A stretch of DNA of 57,090 nucleotides from contig MEPR01000036.1 of assembly GCA_001769835.1 (NCBI GenBank), forward strand, positions 1 through 57,090, written 5' to 3'. Made by a program: the position numbers and the translations under genes. The notes under the pieces were generated by a model. That model saw nothing but the letters and a program-made list of their open reading frames with translations. It did no database searches and was not told the DNA's origin. Each line of letters opens with the position of its first letter. Position 1 is the stretch's first letter. Below are positions 7,867 through 17,242 of the stretch, piece after piece. Source of the DNA: Bdellovibrionales bacterium GWB1_55_8 (GTDB lineage: Bacteria > Bdellovibrionota > UBA1018).

Positions 7867-9601
7867 TCGAACGCCTCAATTTCTCCAGATCTTGTTCGTA
7901 GTTCTGGGTTATGACGCGCTCACGTTCCTTATGCTGGACCTCAAGTTGAGCAAATCTTTGCTCATAGAATCGCTCCTGCTCATCGAGAGCCTGACGATTC
8001 CTGCGTTCACCATCACGTAGCTGTTGCTGGGTTTGGGACTTCAGTTCGTCCAGCGATGCCTCGTAATCCCGCATTTGGTCCGCGAGCTTTCTGTCGTACT
8101 CACGGATTAGCTCATTTTGTCTTATGGCGAAAGCCCTGTGAGCCATTTTTGAATTGAATTCTGTTTCCTGACGGAGCGCTTGAATGCGAGCAACCGCGTC
8201 ATCACGCTGAGAAACCAGCATTGCTTCGTACTCCTGCCGCTGTTTTTCCAAGGTATGCGAGTTCCGCTGCTCGGTCGTTTGCTGAAGCCGCCGCATCTCT
8301 TCATCCTTAGCGCGGAGCGTCGAATCCTTCAAATACTCAGACTCGCGCACATGACTGAGGAACTCATTGCGCTGACGATGTTTTTCCGCAGCGTGGGTTC
8401 TGGAAAGCGCGGACTTCTCGTATTCACCTGCCCTCACCGCGCGCTTGAAACGCCCGACATATTCCTCGCGAACGTCATCACTCCCTCGCTGATTTCTCTG
8501 CTGCTCAGCCCGCAAGACCTTTTCGTGGTCCTCAGCGGCACTTTTTCGGATCGCGGCCTCAGCGGCCGGAGAGATGAGGGAAGTGTCAGCCGAAGTCTTT
8601 CTTTCGTTCAACTCATTGCTCAGTTCGTCGATCCGCTCGCGACTCGACGTGGACTGATTCTTCAAAGTCTTCTGATAGGCATCCGCCTGATTTTCGAGCG
8701 CGGAGGCAAGACGCCTTCCCGACTCGTCCGCCGCACGTTCCTGACTCAGCTCGTGTCGCTCGCGCTGGTGACCCATGCGCTTTTCGAGTTCCCCGATGTT
8801 GCGGTCAAAGTTCGCTTCCCGCTGAGTTATCTGCTCCTGATGATCCTCGTTCTGTTCGGAAATCACGCCTGCAAAGTACCTGTTCTGGTCGCGCAGAGTT
8901 TCGTCTTTCAGCCGGTTAAGATATAACTCCTGCTCACGCGTCCCCTGCTTCATCTGCTGGAGCTGGTCTTCATAACCCTGTATCGCGACGCGCTCCCTGT
9001 GGCGCCAGTCATTTTCGAATTGCCGGATGGCATCGGCCGTCCCCTGGCCTTTTTCCTTTCCATACCGACGATCGGCGTCTATCAGATCACTGACCTGCGC
9101 TTGCAAACCCTTCATCTGGAACTGATGCCCCTGGCGCATGCGATGCGCCTGGTTCCGCAAAGCTACGTCGGTCTGCTCCCGATTTTTTTTCATCCGCGTT
9201 TCGACATTGCTATGCATCGCTTCTGAACGCTTTTCGAAGTCGCGCTCGGACTCCTCGATCTGACTCAGTGCGAGGTCGCGCAGGCGCGAGGTCTCCGCTT
9301 CGGCCAAGGTACGGCCATTCCGGTCATAGTTCTGTTTTTTGAGGGCATCGAGTTCGGATCGGGAGTAGGCTTTTTCCTGAAGGACGGACTCTCTTGCCTG
9401 CTCCTTCGCTCGGCGAATATTTTCCTCGGCACTGAGCTCCTGCTCCGCCAGCTCGCGCGCATGGCTTTCCTCGAGTCCGGTTTCACGGTTCTTCAACCGC
9501 TCGCTGGCACGACGAGACTGTTCGCGCATCTCGTCCTCGAGATCGCTGATCAGTTTGGTGTAGTAGCTGCTTCCGCCATCCGATGGCGATACGCCGGGCA
9601 T
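7838..9601 (-). CDS. Long coiled-coil protein of unknown function
   Basis: This encodes 587 residues, almost all charged and helical (Glu, Arg, Gln, Lys, few hydrophobics), reading as continuous coiled coil from about residue 15 to the end. I see no membrane span and no enzymatic motif. The ATG at 9601 is preferred because GGAGGCGAAGGA precedes it; an in-frame ATG at 9682 has no such site. There is no signal peptide from this start, so it is probably cytoplasmic, perhaps filament- or scaffold-forming like other long bacterial coiled coils. It overlaps the pyk start by 29 bp and follows a lipoprotein gene by 117 bp. Low-complexity composition makes homology-based naming unsafe. Confidence 0.8.
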   Translation of the reverse strand: MPGVSPSDGGSSYYTKLISDLEDEMREQSRRASERLKNRETGLEESHARELAEQELSAEENIRRAKEQARESVLQEKAYSRSELDALKKQNYDRNGRTLAEAETSRLRDLALSQIEESERDFEKRSEAMHSNVETRMKKNREQTDVALRNQAHRMRQGHQFQMKGLQAQVSDLIDADRRYGKEKGQGTADAIRQFENDWRHRERVAIQGYEDQLQQMKQGTREQELYLNRLKDETLRDQNRYFAGVISEQNEDHQEQITQREANFDRNIGELEKRMGHQRERHELSQERAADESGRRLASALENQADAYQKTLKNQSTSSRERIDELSNELNERKTSADTSLISPAAEAAIRKSAAEDHEKVLRAEQQRNQRGSDDVREEYVGRFKRAVRAGEYEKSALSRTHAAEKHRQRNEFLSHVRESEYLKDSTLRAKDEEMRRLQQTTEQRNSHTLEKQRQEYEAMLVSQRDDAVARIQALRQETEFNSKMAHRAFAIRQNELIREYDRKLADQMRDYEASLDELKSQTQQQLRDGERRNRQALDEQERFYEQRFAQLEVQHKERERVITQNYEQDLEKLRRSNALLIQKKS

Positions 9602-9718
9602 TCCTTCGCCTCCACTCGGGTATAAGGCAAGCGGCATACCAACTGAAATGCCACAAATTCCAACGGTTTTCCTGGAGGGCACCAGGCAATCTTTTCCATC
9701 CGGGGAAAATATTGCCGG

Positions 9719-10276
9719 TCAGAACTCGACGTTCTCGAGTTCTTTTTTAATGCGCTCTTCTTCGATCTTCGCCAGCTCGGTCTTCAAATGGATGGTTCGC
9801 CCTATGCGATACAAAAGCGTGTTCTCATCCACCTCATCCGACTCCACGGACCTCCAGCCCTCGAGCACATCGCGCTGGACGAGCTGATCCTTCTGCACAC
9901 TGACTTTCACGGACGGCTTGCCATTGTAAAAGCCTTTGGCGACCGTAACCCGGAAGCGATACTGGGCCTTGAGATAGGAATCCGCGCTTCCGAAGGAATC
10001 CGTAAAATTCCGCTCGGCGGTGTTGTCGGTCCATTTAGTGAGGACAACTCCGCCCTCGCGATTGGACACATCCAGCCGACTGCTTTTGAGCGCAACCAGG
10101 ACGGATTCCCACGCGATGTTGAAGTCAGTGAGGAAAATTCGCTGAAAAGTGCGTACGGAGTCGCTACCCACACTTTGCTTGTAGGCACTGACACAGCCCG
10201 GAAGAACGGCGCCAGCCACTGCCGCCGTCACGGCTGCTGCATTCCTGATGAAACGGACCCAAGCCACACGATGCAT
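9719..10276 (-). CDS. BamC-like (NlpB/DapX) lipoprotein
   Basis: This is 185 residues from the ATG at 10276, chosen because the signal peptide (MHRVAWVRFIRNAAAV...) and lipobox AVLPGC begin there. The longer open frame to 10843 runs antisense through kdsD and is rejected. The mature part has a TFQRIFLTDFNIAWESVLVA segment, then RFRVTV and VSVQKD strands and a charged C-terminal helix. This layout resembles the NlpB/DapX helix-grip domain of the Bam outer-membrane assembly complex, but that is a resemblance by eye. It heads the minus-strand run toward the coiled-coil gene, pyk and mutS, and is divergent from kdsD across 84 bp. Confidence 0.7.
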   Translation of the reverse strand: MHRVAWVRFIRNAAAVTAAVAGAVLPGCVSAYKQSVGSDSVRTFQRIFLTDFNIAWESVLVALKSSRLDVSNREGGVVLTKWTDNTAERNFTDSFGSADSYLKAQYRFRVTVAKGFYNGKPSVKVSVQKDQLVQRDVLEGWRSVESDEVDENTLLYRIGRTIHLKTELAKIEEERIKKELENVEF

Positions 10277-10360
10277 GCATTCCCATTGTGCGCGAGACGG
10301 TTTCAGCTGGCAAGAAACACATTGCACTTTGCTGGCGGTAGGTGCAGACAATGAAGACCT

Positions 10361-11362
10361 ATGGATATGCCGACAACAGACATTCTCGCGGAAATCACGA
10401 GAGTTCTCACGCTGGAAGGGAATTCCATCCTCCGTTGCGCCGAAAGAATTGTGAACGACCCGGTTGCAGGCAGGCAGCTTGAATCGGCGATCGCCCATAT
10501 GAACGCCAGCCTTTCCCGGGGAGGGAAGATAGTCGTCACCGGCGTAGGTAAATCGGGCAAGGTCGGCCAGAAAATCGCCGCCACTCTCTGCAGCACGGGG
10601 AGCCTTGCCGTGTTTCTGCACCCGACAGAGGGGCTGCATGGGGATCTCGGGATCATTCGATCTGAAGATACGGTCCTGGCGTTGAGTTACACGGGGAACA
10701 CCGACGAGCTCGTTCGCCTGCTTCCTTTGCTCAAGAAAATGAACGTACCCGTTATTGGCTTGGGTGGAAATCGCGGTTCCCAGCTGGCCGCGCAATGCGA
10801 CGCATGGATCGACGGGTTTGTTGAGCAGGAAGCATGTCCGCACAATCTTGCGCCCACCGCAAGCACCACGCTCGCACTCTCACTCGGCGATGCGCTCGCG
10901 ATAGCTCTGATGCAGCTCCGCGGATTCGACGCTCAGGCATTTGCCAGAAATCATCCGGGAGGATCGCTGGGAAATCGTCTGCACCTCCGGGTCGAGGATC
11001 TGATGCATCAAGGGGATGCGGTCCCTGTCCTTTCCGCTTCAGCTTCAATGGATGAAGTCGTGGTCGCATCCTCAAGGAAGAAATTGGGAGCCGTCCTGGT
11101 GGTGGATGGTCCTAAACTTCTCGGCATCATTACAGACGGCGACCTTAGGCGCGCTCTGCAGCACCGCGAAAAATTCTTCAGTTTCAAAGCGGAAGACGTG
11201 ATGACGCGGAACCCCGTCACGGTCACACCTGACCTTCTCGCAAAAGCGGCTCTCGACCTGATGGAAAACCGCCCAAGTCAGATTAGTGTGCTGCCAGTAG
11301 TTGATAATGATTCAAAATGGATCGGAATGGTGCGGTTGCATGATCTCGCACGACTCTTCTGA
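10361..11362 (+). CDS. kdsD: Arabinose-5-phosphate isomerase (KdsD/KpsF)
   Basis: This interconverts ribulose-5-phosphate and arabinose-5-phosphate, the first step to Kdo for lipopolysaccharide. The 333 residues contain an N-terminal SIS domain (VVTGVGKSGKVGQKIAATL, HPTEGLHGDLG with the active-site Glu and His, SYTGNTDEL). The linker NHPGGSLGNRL is characteristic of the family, and two CBS domains follow (VEDLMHQGDAVPVL, AEDVMTRNPVTVTP). The ATG at 10361 has GAAG just upstream; a second ATG two codons on is possible. Other Kdo genes are not adjacent. The 3' end overlaps the next gene by 23 bp. Confidence 0.94.
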   Translation: MDMPTTDILAEITRVLTLEGNSILRCAERIVNDPVAGRQLESAIAHMNASLSRGGKIVVTGVGKSGKVGQKIAATLCSTGSLAVFLHPTEGLHGDLGIIRSEDTVLALSYTGNTDELVRLLPLLKKMNVPVIGLGGNRGSQLAAQCDAWIDGFVEQEACPHNLAPTASTTLALSLGDALAIALMQLRGFDAQAFARNHPGGSLGNRLHLRVEDLMHQGDAVPVLSASASMDEVVVASSRKKLGAVLVVDGPKLLGIITDGDLRRALQHREKFFSFKAEDVMTRNPVTVTPDLLAKAALDLMENRPSQISVLPVVDNDSKWIGMVRLHDLARLF

Positions 11363-11627
11363 CATAACTGATCCGGCAAACTGTCCAAGCTGCGGGGGCC
11401 CTCTCGCGAAGCGCGCTCTGACCCCCTATCCGGTACGGCTCCAAATCATTTTCGCGCTCAGCTTCGTACTCTTTCTACTTATGTCGAATCACCTGACCTC
11501 TCGCCCCGCATTGATCTGGCTCTGGAGCATTTTTCAAATCACATTGGGCGTTCTTCTGATGCGGAGCCGCCTCCGCGCTAGTCGCACAATTTTACGTTGC
11601 ATACGCTGTGGGCAGGCCGTACCATAG
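11340..11627 (+). CDS. Small zinc-ribbon membrane protein
   Basis: This encodes 95 residues. It opens inside the kdsD 3' end (ATG at 11340), so it is translationally linked to it. A CPSCGG knuckle near residue 17 and a CIRCGQ knuckle at the C-terminus flank two hydrophobic segments (LQIIFALSFVLFLLMSN; ALIWLWSIFQITLGVLLM). Both knuckles would end up on the same side of the membrane and could share one zinc ion. The upstream in-frame codons to 11301 lie deep inside kdsD and add nothing. Function unknown; similar small zinc-ribbon membrane proteins are common and uncharacterised. Confidence 0.7.
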   Translation: MISHDSSDITDPANCPSCGGPLAKRALTPYPVRLQIIFALSFVLFLLMSNHLTSRPALIWLWSIFQITLGVLLMRSRLRASRTILRCIRCGQAVP

Positions 11628-11668
11628 GTCGAATTGAACAACTCACTAGATTGACAGGAGAATTCCGA

Positions 11669-12745
11669 GTGCAGAACCCAAAGAAAAAATATCTCTCATT
11701 TACATTGGTGACAGCGTCTACCGTGGCTCTTGCTTTTGCCGCCATGTCGGCCTGCACCGGAAATCAGGCGACTGCCAAGCCGAACTTCATCACCAAAGAT
11801 CCGCCGAAACCCGGCGTTGTCGCGAAAATCGGTAATGAGGAAATCACCGAAGATCAGCTGATCGGCCAGGACAAGCTCGACTTCTTCGAACTTCAGAAGC
11901 GCGAATATGAACTGAAGATGGACCGCCTGAACAAGCTTCTTGCAGACAAACTGATTGGAGCGGAAGCCCAGAAGGCCGGAATGCCGATGGAACAGTACAT
12001 CGACAAGAAGATCGTCGGCGGCGAGATCAAGATCTCGGACGCGGAGTACAAAAAATTCGTCGCGGAAAAACATATTCCTGAATCCCAGATCAATCCGCAG
12101 ATCAAGGAACGCATCAACAGCTTCCTCCAGGCTCAGAAAAAGCAGGACCTCGTTCAGGCGCATATCGCGAAGCTGACGAAGAGCAACCCGGTTGAAGTTT
12201 ATTTCAAGAAGCCGAAAATGCAGGTGGAAGTGGATGCTGGCCAAGCACCCTTCTTCGGCGGCAAGAACGCGAAAGTCACGATCGTCGAATTCTCTGACTT
12301 CCAATGCCCCTTCTGCGGTCGCGCAGCAGAGACTGTGAATCAGCTGAAGAAAAAATACGGCAACAAGATCAAGGTCGCCTTCAAGCACTTCCCGCTGCCC
12401 ATGCATCGCGAAGCGCGCCCCGCATCCGAAGCCTCCATGTGCGTGAACGAACAGAGCACGGATAAATTCTGGAAATTCCATGACCTGGTCTTCAAGAATC
12501 CCGAGAAGCTCGACACCGCCAGCCTTGAAGGCTACGCCAAGCAATCCGGAGCGGACGTGAAGAAATTCAACGAATGCGTCCAGGCCAAGAAATACGCCGA
12601 CTATGTTCAGAAAGACATGGAATACGGCGAGAAGATCGGCGTGAAATCCACTCCGACGTTCTTCATCAATGGCCAGATCGTGAGCGGCGCCGTGCCGATC
12701 GAGACCTTCGCCGAAATCATCGACGAAGAGCTCGAAGCGAAGTAA
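11669..12745 (+). CDS. SurA_N-like/DsbA fusion lipoprotein (thiol-disulfide oxidoreductase)
   Basis: The start is GTG at 11669, with AGGAGA seven bases upstream; 358 residues. A signal peptide ends in AAMSAC, a lipobox, placing the protein at the periplasmic membrane face. Residues about 45-180 begin VVAKIGNEEITEDQL and resemble the SurA/PpiC N-terminal chaperone helices. Residues about 190-358 are a DsbA/thioredoxin_4 domain with FSDFQCPFCGRAAE (CPFC at 213-216), FKHFPLPMH and a cis-proline loop KSTPTFFINGQ. It probably oxidises or isomerises disulfides in exported proteins while gripping unfolded substrate. The window encodes several cysteine-rich secreted proteins that could be clients. 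Confidence 0.88.
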   Translation: MQNPKKKYLSFTLVTASTVALAFAAMSACTGNQATAKPNFITKDPPKPGVVAKIGNEEITEDQLIGQDKLDFFELQKREYELKMDRLNKLLADKLIGAEAQKAGMPMEQYIDKKIVGGEIKISDAEYKKFVAEKHIPESQINPQIKERINSFLQAQKKQDLVQAHIAKLTKSNPVEVYFKKPKMQVEVDAGQAPFFGGKNAKVTIVEFSDFQCPFCGRAAETVNQLKKKYGNKIKVAFKHFPLPMHREARPASEASMCVNEQSTDKFWKFHDLVFKNPEKLDTASLEGYAKQSGADVKKFNECVQAKKYADYVQKDMEYGEKIGVKSTPTFFINGQIVSGAVPIETFAEIIDEELEAK

Positions 12746-12770
12746 TCGGATCCATCATCTAGTTGTTAAG

Positions 12771-12807
12771 AGGCAGGTTCACTCCGGTGAACCTGCCTTT
12801 TTTATTT
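12771..12807 (+). terminator. Strong Rho-independent terminator after the DsbA-fusion gene
   Basis: AGGCAGGTTCAC and GTGAACCTGCCT form a perfect 12-bp stem around TCCG, followed by TTTTTATTTT. It closes the kdsD plus-strand operon and sits just before the stop of the convergent fhs gene at 12813. Confidence 0.93.
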
Positions 12808-12812
12808 TGATT

Positions 12813-14561
12813 TCAGCCCAAGCCGACAATCTGTCCATTTTCATCAAGATCGATCTTGAGGAAATTCGGGCGCGAGCCCAGGCCAGGCATGGTCGTCATT
12901 TCGCCAGCAAGTGCATACAGGAATCCGGCCCCAAGACTGGCGCGCACCTCGCGGATCGGGAAGATATAGCCGGTGGGCACAAGCTTCTTCGTCGGGTCGT
13001 GCGAAATCGAGAGATGTGTTTTGGCCATACAGACCGGGATCTTGTTAAAGCCGAGTTTTTCGTAAGTAGCGATTTGCTTCTCGGCGGTCTCTGAGAACTC
13101 AACACCTGCCGCGCCGTAAATCTTCGTGGCAATTGTCTCGAGTTTCTTCTTGATCGGCATATCGAGATCATAAAGAAAGCGGAAGTCATTCGGCTTGTCG
13201 CAAGCCTTCATGACCGCTTTCGCAAGTGTCTCGGCGCCCTTGCCGCCATCCATGAAATGAGTGCTCGGAATCGCGTCTTCGGCCCCAGCCTGAAGGGCGA
13301 TCTGGCGGACAAGTTCCATTTCGGCGTCGGTATCGCCGTGGAAGCGATTGATCGCAACCACGACCGGGACGCCAAAGCTCTTCACGATCTGGATGTGTTT
13401 CGCCAGAATCGGTCCGCCGGTACGAATCAGCTCAAGGTTTTCAGTCGTGTAGCTCGGATCCAGCGGTTTACCGGGAACAACCTTCGGGCCGCCACCGTGC
13501 ATCTTCAGCGAACGCGTCGCCACGACCAGCACCGCGCAATCAGGTTTCAATCCGGAGTAACGGCACTTGATATTGCAGAACTTCTCGAAGCCGATATCCG
13601 CGGCGAAACCTGATTCGGTGACCACGTATTCGCCCAGCTTGATGGCCATCTGATCCGCGAGAATCGAAGACTGACCGTGCGCGATGTTTGCGAAAGGCCC
13701 CGCATGAACAAACGCCGGCTGGCCCTCAATTGTCTGCATCAGATTCGGCATGATCGCATCCTTCATCAGGACGGTCGCAGCGCCGGCAACACCGAGATCT
13801 TCCAATGTGATGGGCTTGCCTGAGCGGCTCAGGCCCACGATCGCGCGACCGATGCGCTTACGGAGATCCTTCAAGCTCGTTGCGAGCGCAAGAATCGCCA
13901 TCAGTTCTGAAGCCGGTGTGATTTCGAAAGCCGTCATGCGCGAGTGATTCCCGCTATGGCCGGTGGCGCCCAGCTGAATATCCCTGAGCAGGCGATCCGC
14001 AGTGTCCAAAACGCGATTCCAGGTGATGCTGCTTGGATCAATGTCCAGGCGAGGAAGGGCGACCTTCGCCCAATCGGCGTCGTTCATTCTGTTTTCGTGG
14101 TAAATACGTGCATCGAGCGCTGCGGCAACGAGATTATGCGCGGCCGTGATCGCGTGCATATCGCCAGTGAGGTGAAGGTTGAATTCTTCCATCGGAATCA
14201 CTTGGCTGTAACCGCCTCCGGCGGCTCCGCCCTTGATCCCGAACGTCGGGCCCTGGCTGGGCTGACGAATGCAGCAGATCGATTTCTTTCCAAGGCGTCC
14301 CAGCCCCTGCGTGAGCCCGATGGTGACGGTGGTTTTTCCCTCTCCGAGCGGTGTCGGCGTGATCGCGGTCACGTCGATATATTTTCCATTCGGGCGCGAC
14401 TTCAGCGTTTCCAAAAGCTCCAGCCTGACCTTGGCCTTGTACTTGCCATAAGGCTCGAGAAAGTCAGTCGAGATTCCGATGCGCGAAGCAATCTCGGTGA
14501 TCGGAGCGGGCTTTGATTTTTGTGCGATTTCCAGGCTCGAAGGGAATGCTGTAGTGGACAC
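12813..14561 (-). CDS. fhs: Formate-tetrahydrofolate ligase
   Basis: This makes 10-formyl-THF from formate, THF and ATP, feeding one-carbon metabolism. The family motifs are clear over 582 residues: ITPTPLGEGKTTVTIGL (ATP-binding loop), RQPSQGPTFGIKGGAAGGG, NLHLTGDMHAI, ALDARIYHEN, GGGPKVVPGKPL and VVAINRFHGDT. GTG at 14561 is used, with GAGGTG five bases upstream. It is slightly longer than the common form of about 555 residues, through a longer N-terminus. It follows spoVR by 80 bp on the same strand and may be read from the prkA operon or from its own promoter. Confidence 0.95.
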   Translation of the reverse strand: MSTTAFPSSLEIAQKSKPAPITEIASRIGISTDFLEPYGKYKAKVRLELLETLKSRPNGKYIDVTAITPTPLGEGKTTVTIGLTQGLGRLGKKSICCIRQPSQGPTFGIKGGAAGGGYSQVIPMEEFNLHLTGDMHAITAAHNLVAAALDARIYHENRMNDADWAKVALPRLDIDPSSITWNRVLDTADRLLRDIQLGATGHSGNHSRMTAFEITPASELMAILALATSLKDLRKRIGRAIVGLSRSGKPITLEDLGVAGAATVLMKDAIMPNLMQTIEGQPAFVHAGPFANIAHGQSSILADQMAIKLGEYVVTESGFAADIGFEKFCNIKCRYSGLKPDCAVLVVATRSLKMHGGGPKVVPGKPLDPSYTTENLELIRTGGPILAKHIQIVKSFGVPVVVAINRFHGDTDAEMELVRQIALQAGAEDAIPSTHFMDGGKGAETLAKAVMKACDKPNDFRFLYDLDMPIKKKLETIATKIYGAAGVEFSETAEKQIATYEKLGFNKIPVCMAKTHLSISHDPTKKLVPTGYIFPIREVRASLGAGFLYALAGEMTTMPGLGSRPNFLKIDLDENGQIVGLG

Positions 14562-14641
14562 GGAAACACCTCATTATAGTTTTCGAGTAAGCGATCTTAC
14601 TTGAAAACCAGGCGCCCGAAAACAGCCAAAAATGTGAAATT

Positions 14642-16132
14642 CTAGAGAAACTTCTCGCTGAACTCGCCGCCGGCGAAAGTCATCAGCTTCTTCTGCCCTT
14701 CGACTTCAGTCTCGACGTTCACTGGTCTTTTCCAGATATGAGCCAGCGCGTTCATGGTCTCGCGGGCCCATTTCATATCCAGATCCATTCCCTGATGTTT
14801 ATGCCAGAGCGCCAGCTCTCCGCGGTTCTGAAAATTACCATCCGTGACATAAATGAAGGGTTGTCCGCGATTCGTGAGCTGAAACAGCAGCTTCTCTTTG
14901 ATCTTCCTGAAATCCCTGTCCACGATTTCATGCTGATTTGTACGCCGGTTGAAGGCGTAAGTGTACATCTTCAGACGATCGACGAACTCCTCGGTCAAGT
15001 ATTCATCAATGAAGGTGATGTCATTACAGACCCGTCTCACCTCAAAGATTTTCTGCCGGCCGAGCCCGAGTTTGCGGTCCCAACGCGCCTTGGTTTGCAT
15101 GTCGTCGCACTCGTCGTACTCTTTTCCAAATTTGCCGCGGTCCCAACGCTCCTCGATATCCCGGAAAAGCTCGATCCCGATTTTGTAAGGATTGATCTGC
15201 CCAGGCTGCATCGTGAGAGTGCCGGCGTGGTGATCCGCGAAATCAATGATCTCCGAATCCTTGAGGACCTTCTGGGTCATGATCTTGGAGTGCCAGTATG
15301 ACGCCCAGCCCTCGTTCATGATCTTCGTCTGGCCTTGCGGAGCGAAGTAATAAGCCTCGTCACGCACCATCGCGAGAACATCAGCCTGCCAGTCTTCCAG
15401 CGGTGCGTTTTCTAGCAGGAATGCGAGCACGTCTTTCTGCGGATGCTCGGGATTGCGGGTGCTTTTCCTGGATTCCTCTTCGAGCTTCTTCCGCTGCTCG
15501 TCCATGAATTCGGGAGGATTGATGTAACGGTCCATGTACTGACGGTCCGTTTTCAATTTGCCAGGTTCCCGCTTGGCTCCTTCAACTTCTTTTCTCGATT
15601 TGGGTGCCGAGAAAGGCAGAAAAGGATCGATCAGATTCTCGATGCTCAGGCAATGATCGATGAAGTTCTCGACGGTGTCCTGGCCGTATTGATCCATGAA
15701 TTCACGGATCCGAACGGCATGGTTCGCCATTGTATCGAGCATCTTCCGGTTCGTTTTCGAGAACCAGTAATTGTTTTTGAAAAAATCCACATGTCCGTAA
15801 ACGTGCGCCATGACGATCTTCTGATCGACCAGGCTGTTGGCCTTCATCAGATACGCGAAAGACGGATCTGTATTGATGACCATCTCGTAAATCTTCTGAA
15901 GTCCCCAGGTATAGCCCTTGGAAAGCTGATCATACTCCATCCCAAACCGCCAATGGGGGTAACGAACGGGGAATCCGCCAAGCGCCGCAAGGGAATTGAT
16001 CTGGTCGTAGTCGACCATTTCAAAAATCACCTCGAAGAAATCCAGACCGAAACCTTCGGCGTGCCGACGGATCTGGTCACGAATCCTCGAAAGCTCCGGA
16101 GTCAGATCGCTGCTGATGAAATCGGTGGCCAT
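14642..16132 (-). CDS. SpoVR family protein (YcgB-like)
   Basis: 496 residues, matching the SpoVR/YcgB family in length and pattern: FFEVIFEMVDYDQINSLAAL and the PHWRFGMEYDQLSKGYTWGL segment near the N-terminus, then NEGWASYWHS and DFADHHAGTL with conserved histidines. SpoVR affects spore cortex in Bacillus; in non-sporulating bacteria the gene travels with prkA and yeaH, tied to stationary-phase and nitrogen-starvation responses. The ATG at 16132 abuts the yeaH stop with no gap, so translation is coupled. The biochemical activity is unknown, and I assign none. Confidence 0.92.
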   Translation of the reverse strand: MATDFISSDLTPELSRIRDQIRRHAEGFGLDFFEVIFEMVDYDQINSLAALGGFPVRYPHWRFGMEYDQLSKGYTWGLQKIYEMVINTDPSFAYLMKANSLVDQKIVMAHVYGHVDFFKNNYWFSKTNRKMLDTMANHAVRIREFMDQYGQDTVENFIDHCLSIENLIDPFLPFSAPKSRKEVEGAKREPGKLKTDRQYMDRYINPPEFMDEQRKKLEEESRKSTRNPEHPQKDVLAFLLENAPLEDWQADVLAMVRDEAYYFAPQGQTKIMNEGWASYWHSKIMTQKVLKDSEIIDFADHHAGTLTMQPGQINPYKIGIELFRDIEERWDRGKFGKEYDECDDMQTKARWDRKLGLGRQKIFEVRRVCNDITFIDEYLTEEFVDRLKMYTYAFNRRTNQHEIVDRDFRKIKEKLLFQLTNRGQPFIYVTDGNFQNRGELALWHKHQGMDLDMKWARETMNALAHIWKRPVNVETEVEGQKKLMTFAGGEFSEKFL

Positions 16133-17242
16133 TTACTTGCCCTTCCCGAGAAAGTCCTTGATCGACTGCAGAATGCCTTCTTTATTCTCGACCTTCGAGA
16201 GAATGACGGATTCGTGGTCGTCCCCGTATTTTTCTTTCAGGTCTTTGTAGAACTGCCCGGACCCATAACGCGATTCCACCTGTCCGTAACAGAACACGTT
16301 GGACATCCGAAGCAGCGATTGGTCCAGAAGTTCAAGACAGAGCTTTGTGTCCTCGCCCGACCAGTTGTCGCCGTCCGAAAAATGGAAAGGATAGATGTTC
16401 CAGTCTGAAGGCGGATAATCCGTCTGGATCATTTTCTCGCAAAGCTTGTAAGCCGAACTGATCAACGTACCGCCGGATTCGCGGGTCTTGAAGAAAGTCT
16501 CCTCATCAACTTCGCGAGCCGTGGCGTCATGAATGATGTATCGGGTCTCGATCCCTTTGTATTGTGACCTGAGCCAGGTATCGATCCAAAAGGCTTCCGT
16601 ACGAACGATCTCCTTCTGCTCATCACCCATCGATCCAGACACGTCCATCATGTATATGATGACCGCGTTGTTCTCATGCCGGGTCACGGCCTTCCACGAC
16701 CGATAGCGCATGTCACGCTTGATGGGCACAATCAGAGGCTTTTCAGGGTTGTAGGCACCCGTTGAGATCTGTCTCCTGAGGCTCTCCTTGAACGTGCGCT
16801 TGAAGTGTCGAAGAGAATCCGGGCCCTGCATCGCGATCCCGGTGTACTTGTCCGTTTTCGATTTCACGGTCTTGTGACCGCGCGGTTCAATCTTCGGAAG
16901 CTCCAGTTCCTCGCCGAGAATCTCCGCCAGCTCCTGAAGGGTCAGATCGACTTCAAGAAGGTGATCGCCAGCCTGGTTTCCGGCCTGACCCTCACCTTCC
17001 TGCGGATCCCCCTGTCCTACCGGATCGCCGGCTTTACCCTCACCCTGGCCAACCCCGCCCTGCTCCTTGTCGCCGAATCGAAATCGGGGGATTTCGATCT
17101 GGGGAATCGGAATGGTGACCAGCTCCTTGCCCTTGCGGCCGATCATCTCGCCGTGGGTGACGTACTTCTTCAGATCCTGCTTGATCTTGCCCTTTACGAT
17201 GGATCGAAAACGGGCATGATCGCGTTTAATCGAGTTGATCAC
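16133..17242 (-). CDS. yeaH: YeaH/DUF444 family protein
   Basis: 369 residues. A basic N-terminus with the [17 protein letters not shown] segment leads to a Gly-rich linker (about 60-93), and the C-terminal half holds a von Willebrand A-like fold with a DVSGS metal-site motif at 200-204. This is the standard DUF444 layout. The partner of PrkA and SpoVR in many proteobacteria, it is genetically linked to starvation responses, with no known enzymatic activity. GTG at 17242 overlaps the prkA stop in a GTGA tetranucleotide, the usual sign of coupled translation. Confidence 0.93.
   Translation of the reverse strand: MINSIKRDHARFRSIVKGKIKQDLKKYVTHGEMIGRKGKELVTIPIPQIEIPRFRFGDKEQGGVGQGEGKAGDPVGQGDPQEGEGQAGNQAGDHLLEVDLTLQELAEILGEELELPKIEPRGHKTVKSKTDKYTGIAMQGPDSLRHFKRTFKESLRRQISTGAYNPEKPLIVPIKRDMRYRSWKAVTRHENNAVIIYMMDVSGSMGDEQKEIVRTEAFWIDTWLRSQYKGIETRYIIHDATAREVDEETFFKTRESGGTLISSAYKLCEKMIQTDYPPSDWNIYPFHFSDGDNWSGEDTKLCLELLDQSLLRMSNVFCYGQVESRYGSGQFYKDLKEKYGDDHESVILSKVENKEGILQSIKDFLGKGK

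Noticed and set aside
10277-10843. N-terminal extension of the BamC-like frame
   Set aside because: It runs antisense through kdsD, lacks a signal peptide at its start, and the lipoprotein signal sequence only begins at 10276.
11696-12544. Long minus-strand frame of 282 codons
   Set aside because: It lies wholly opposite the DsbA-fusion gene, whose signal peptide, CPFC motif and terminator are clear; the frame arises from codon bias.
15443-16408. Plus-strand frame of 321 codons
   Set aside because: It is antisense to spoVR and yeaH, both recognisable families with coupled starts.
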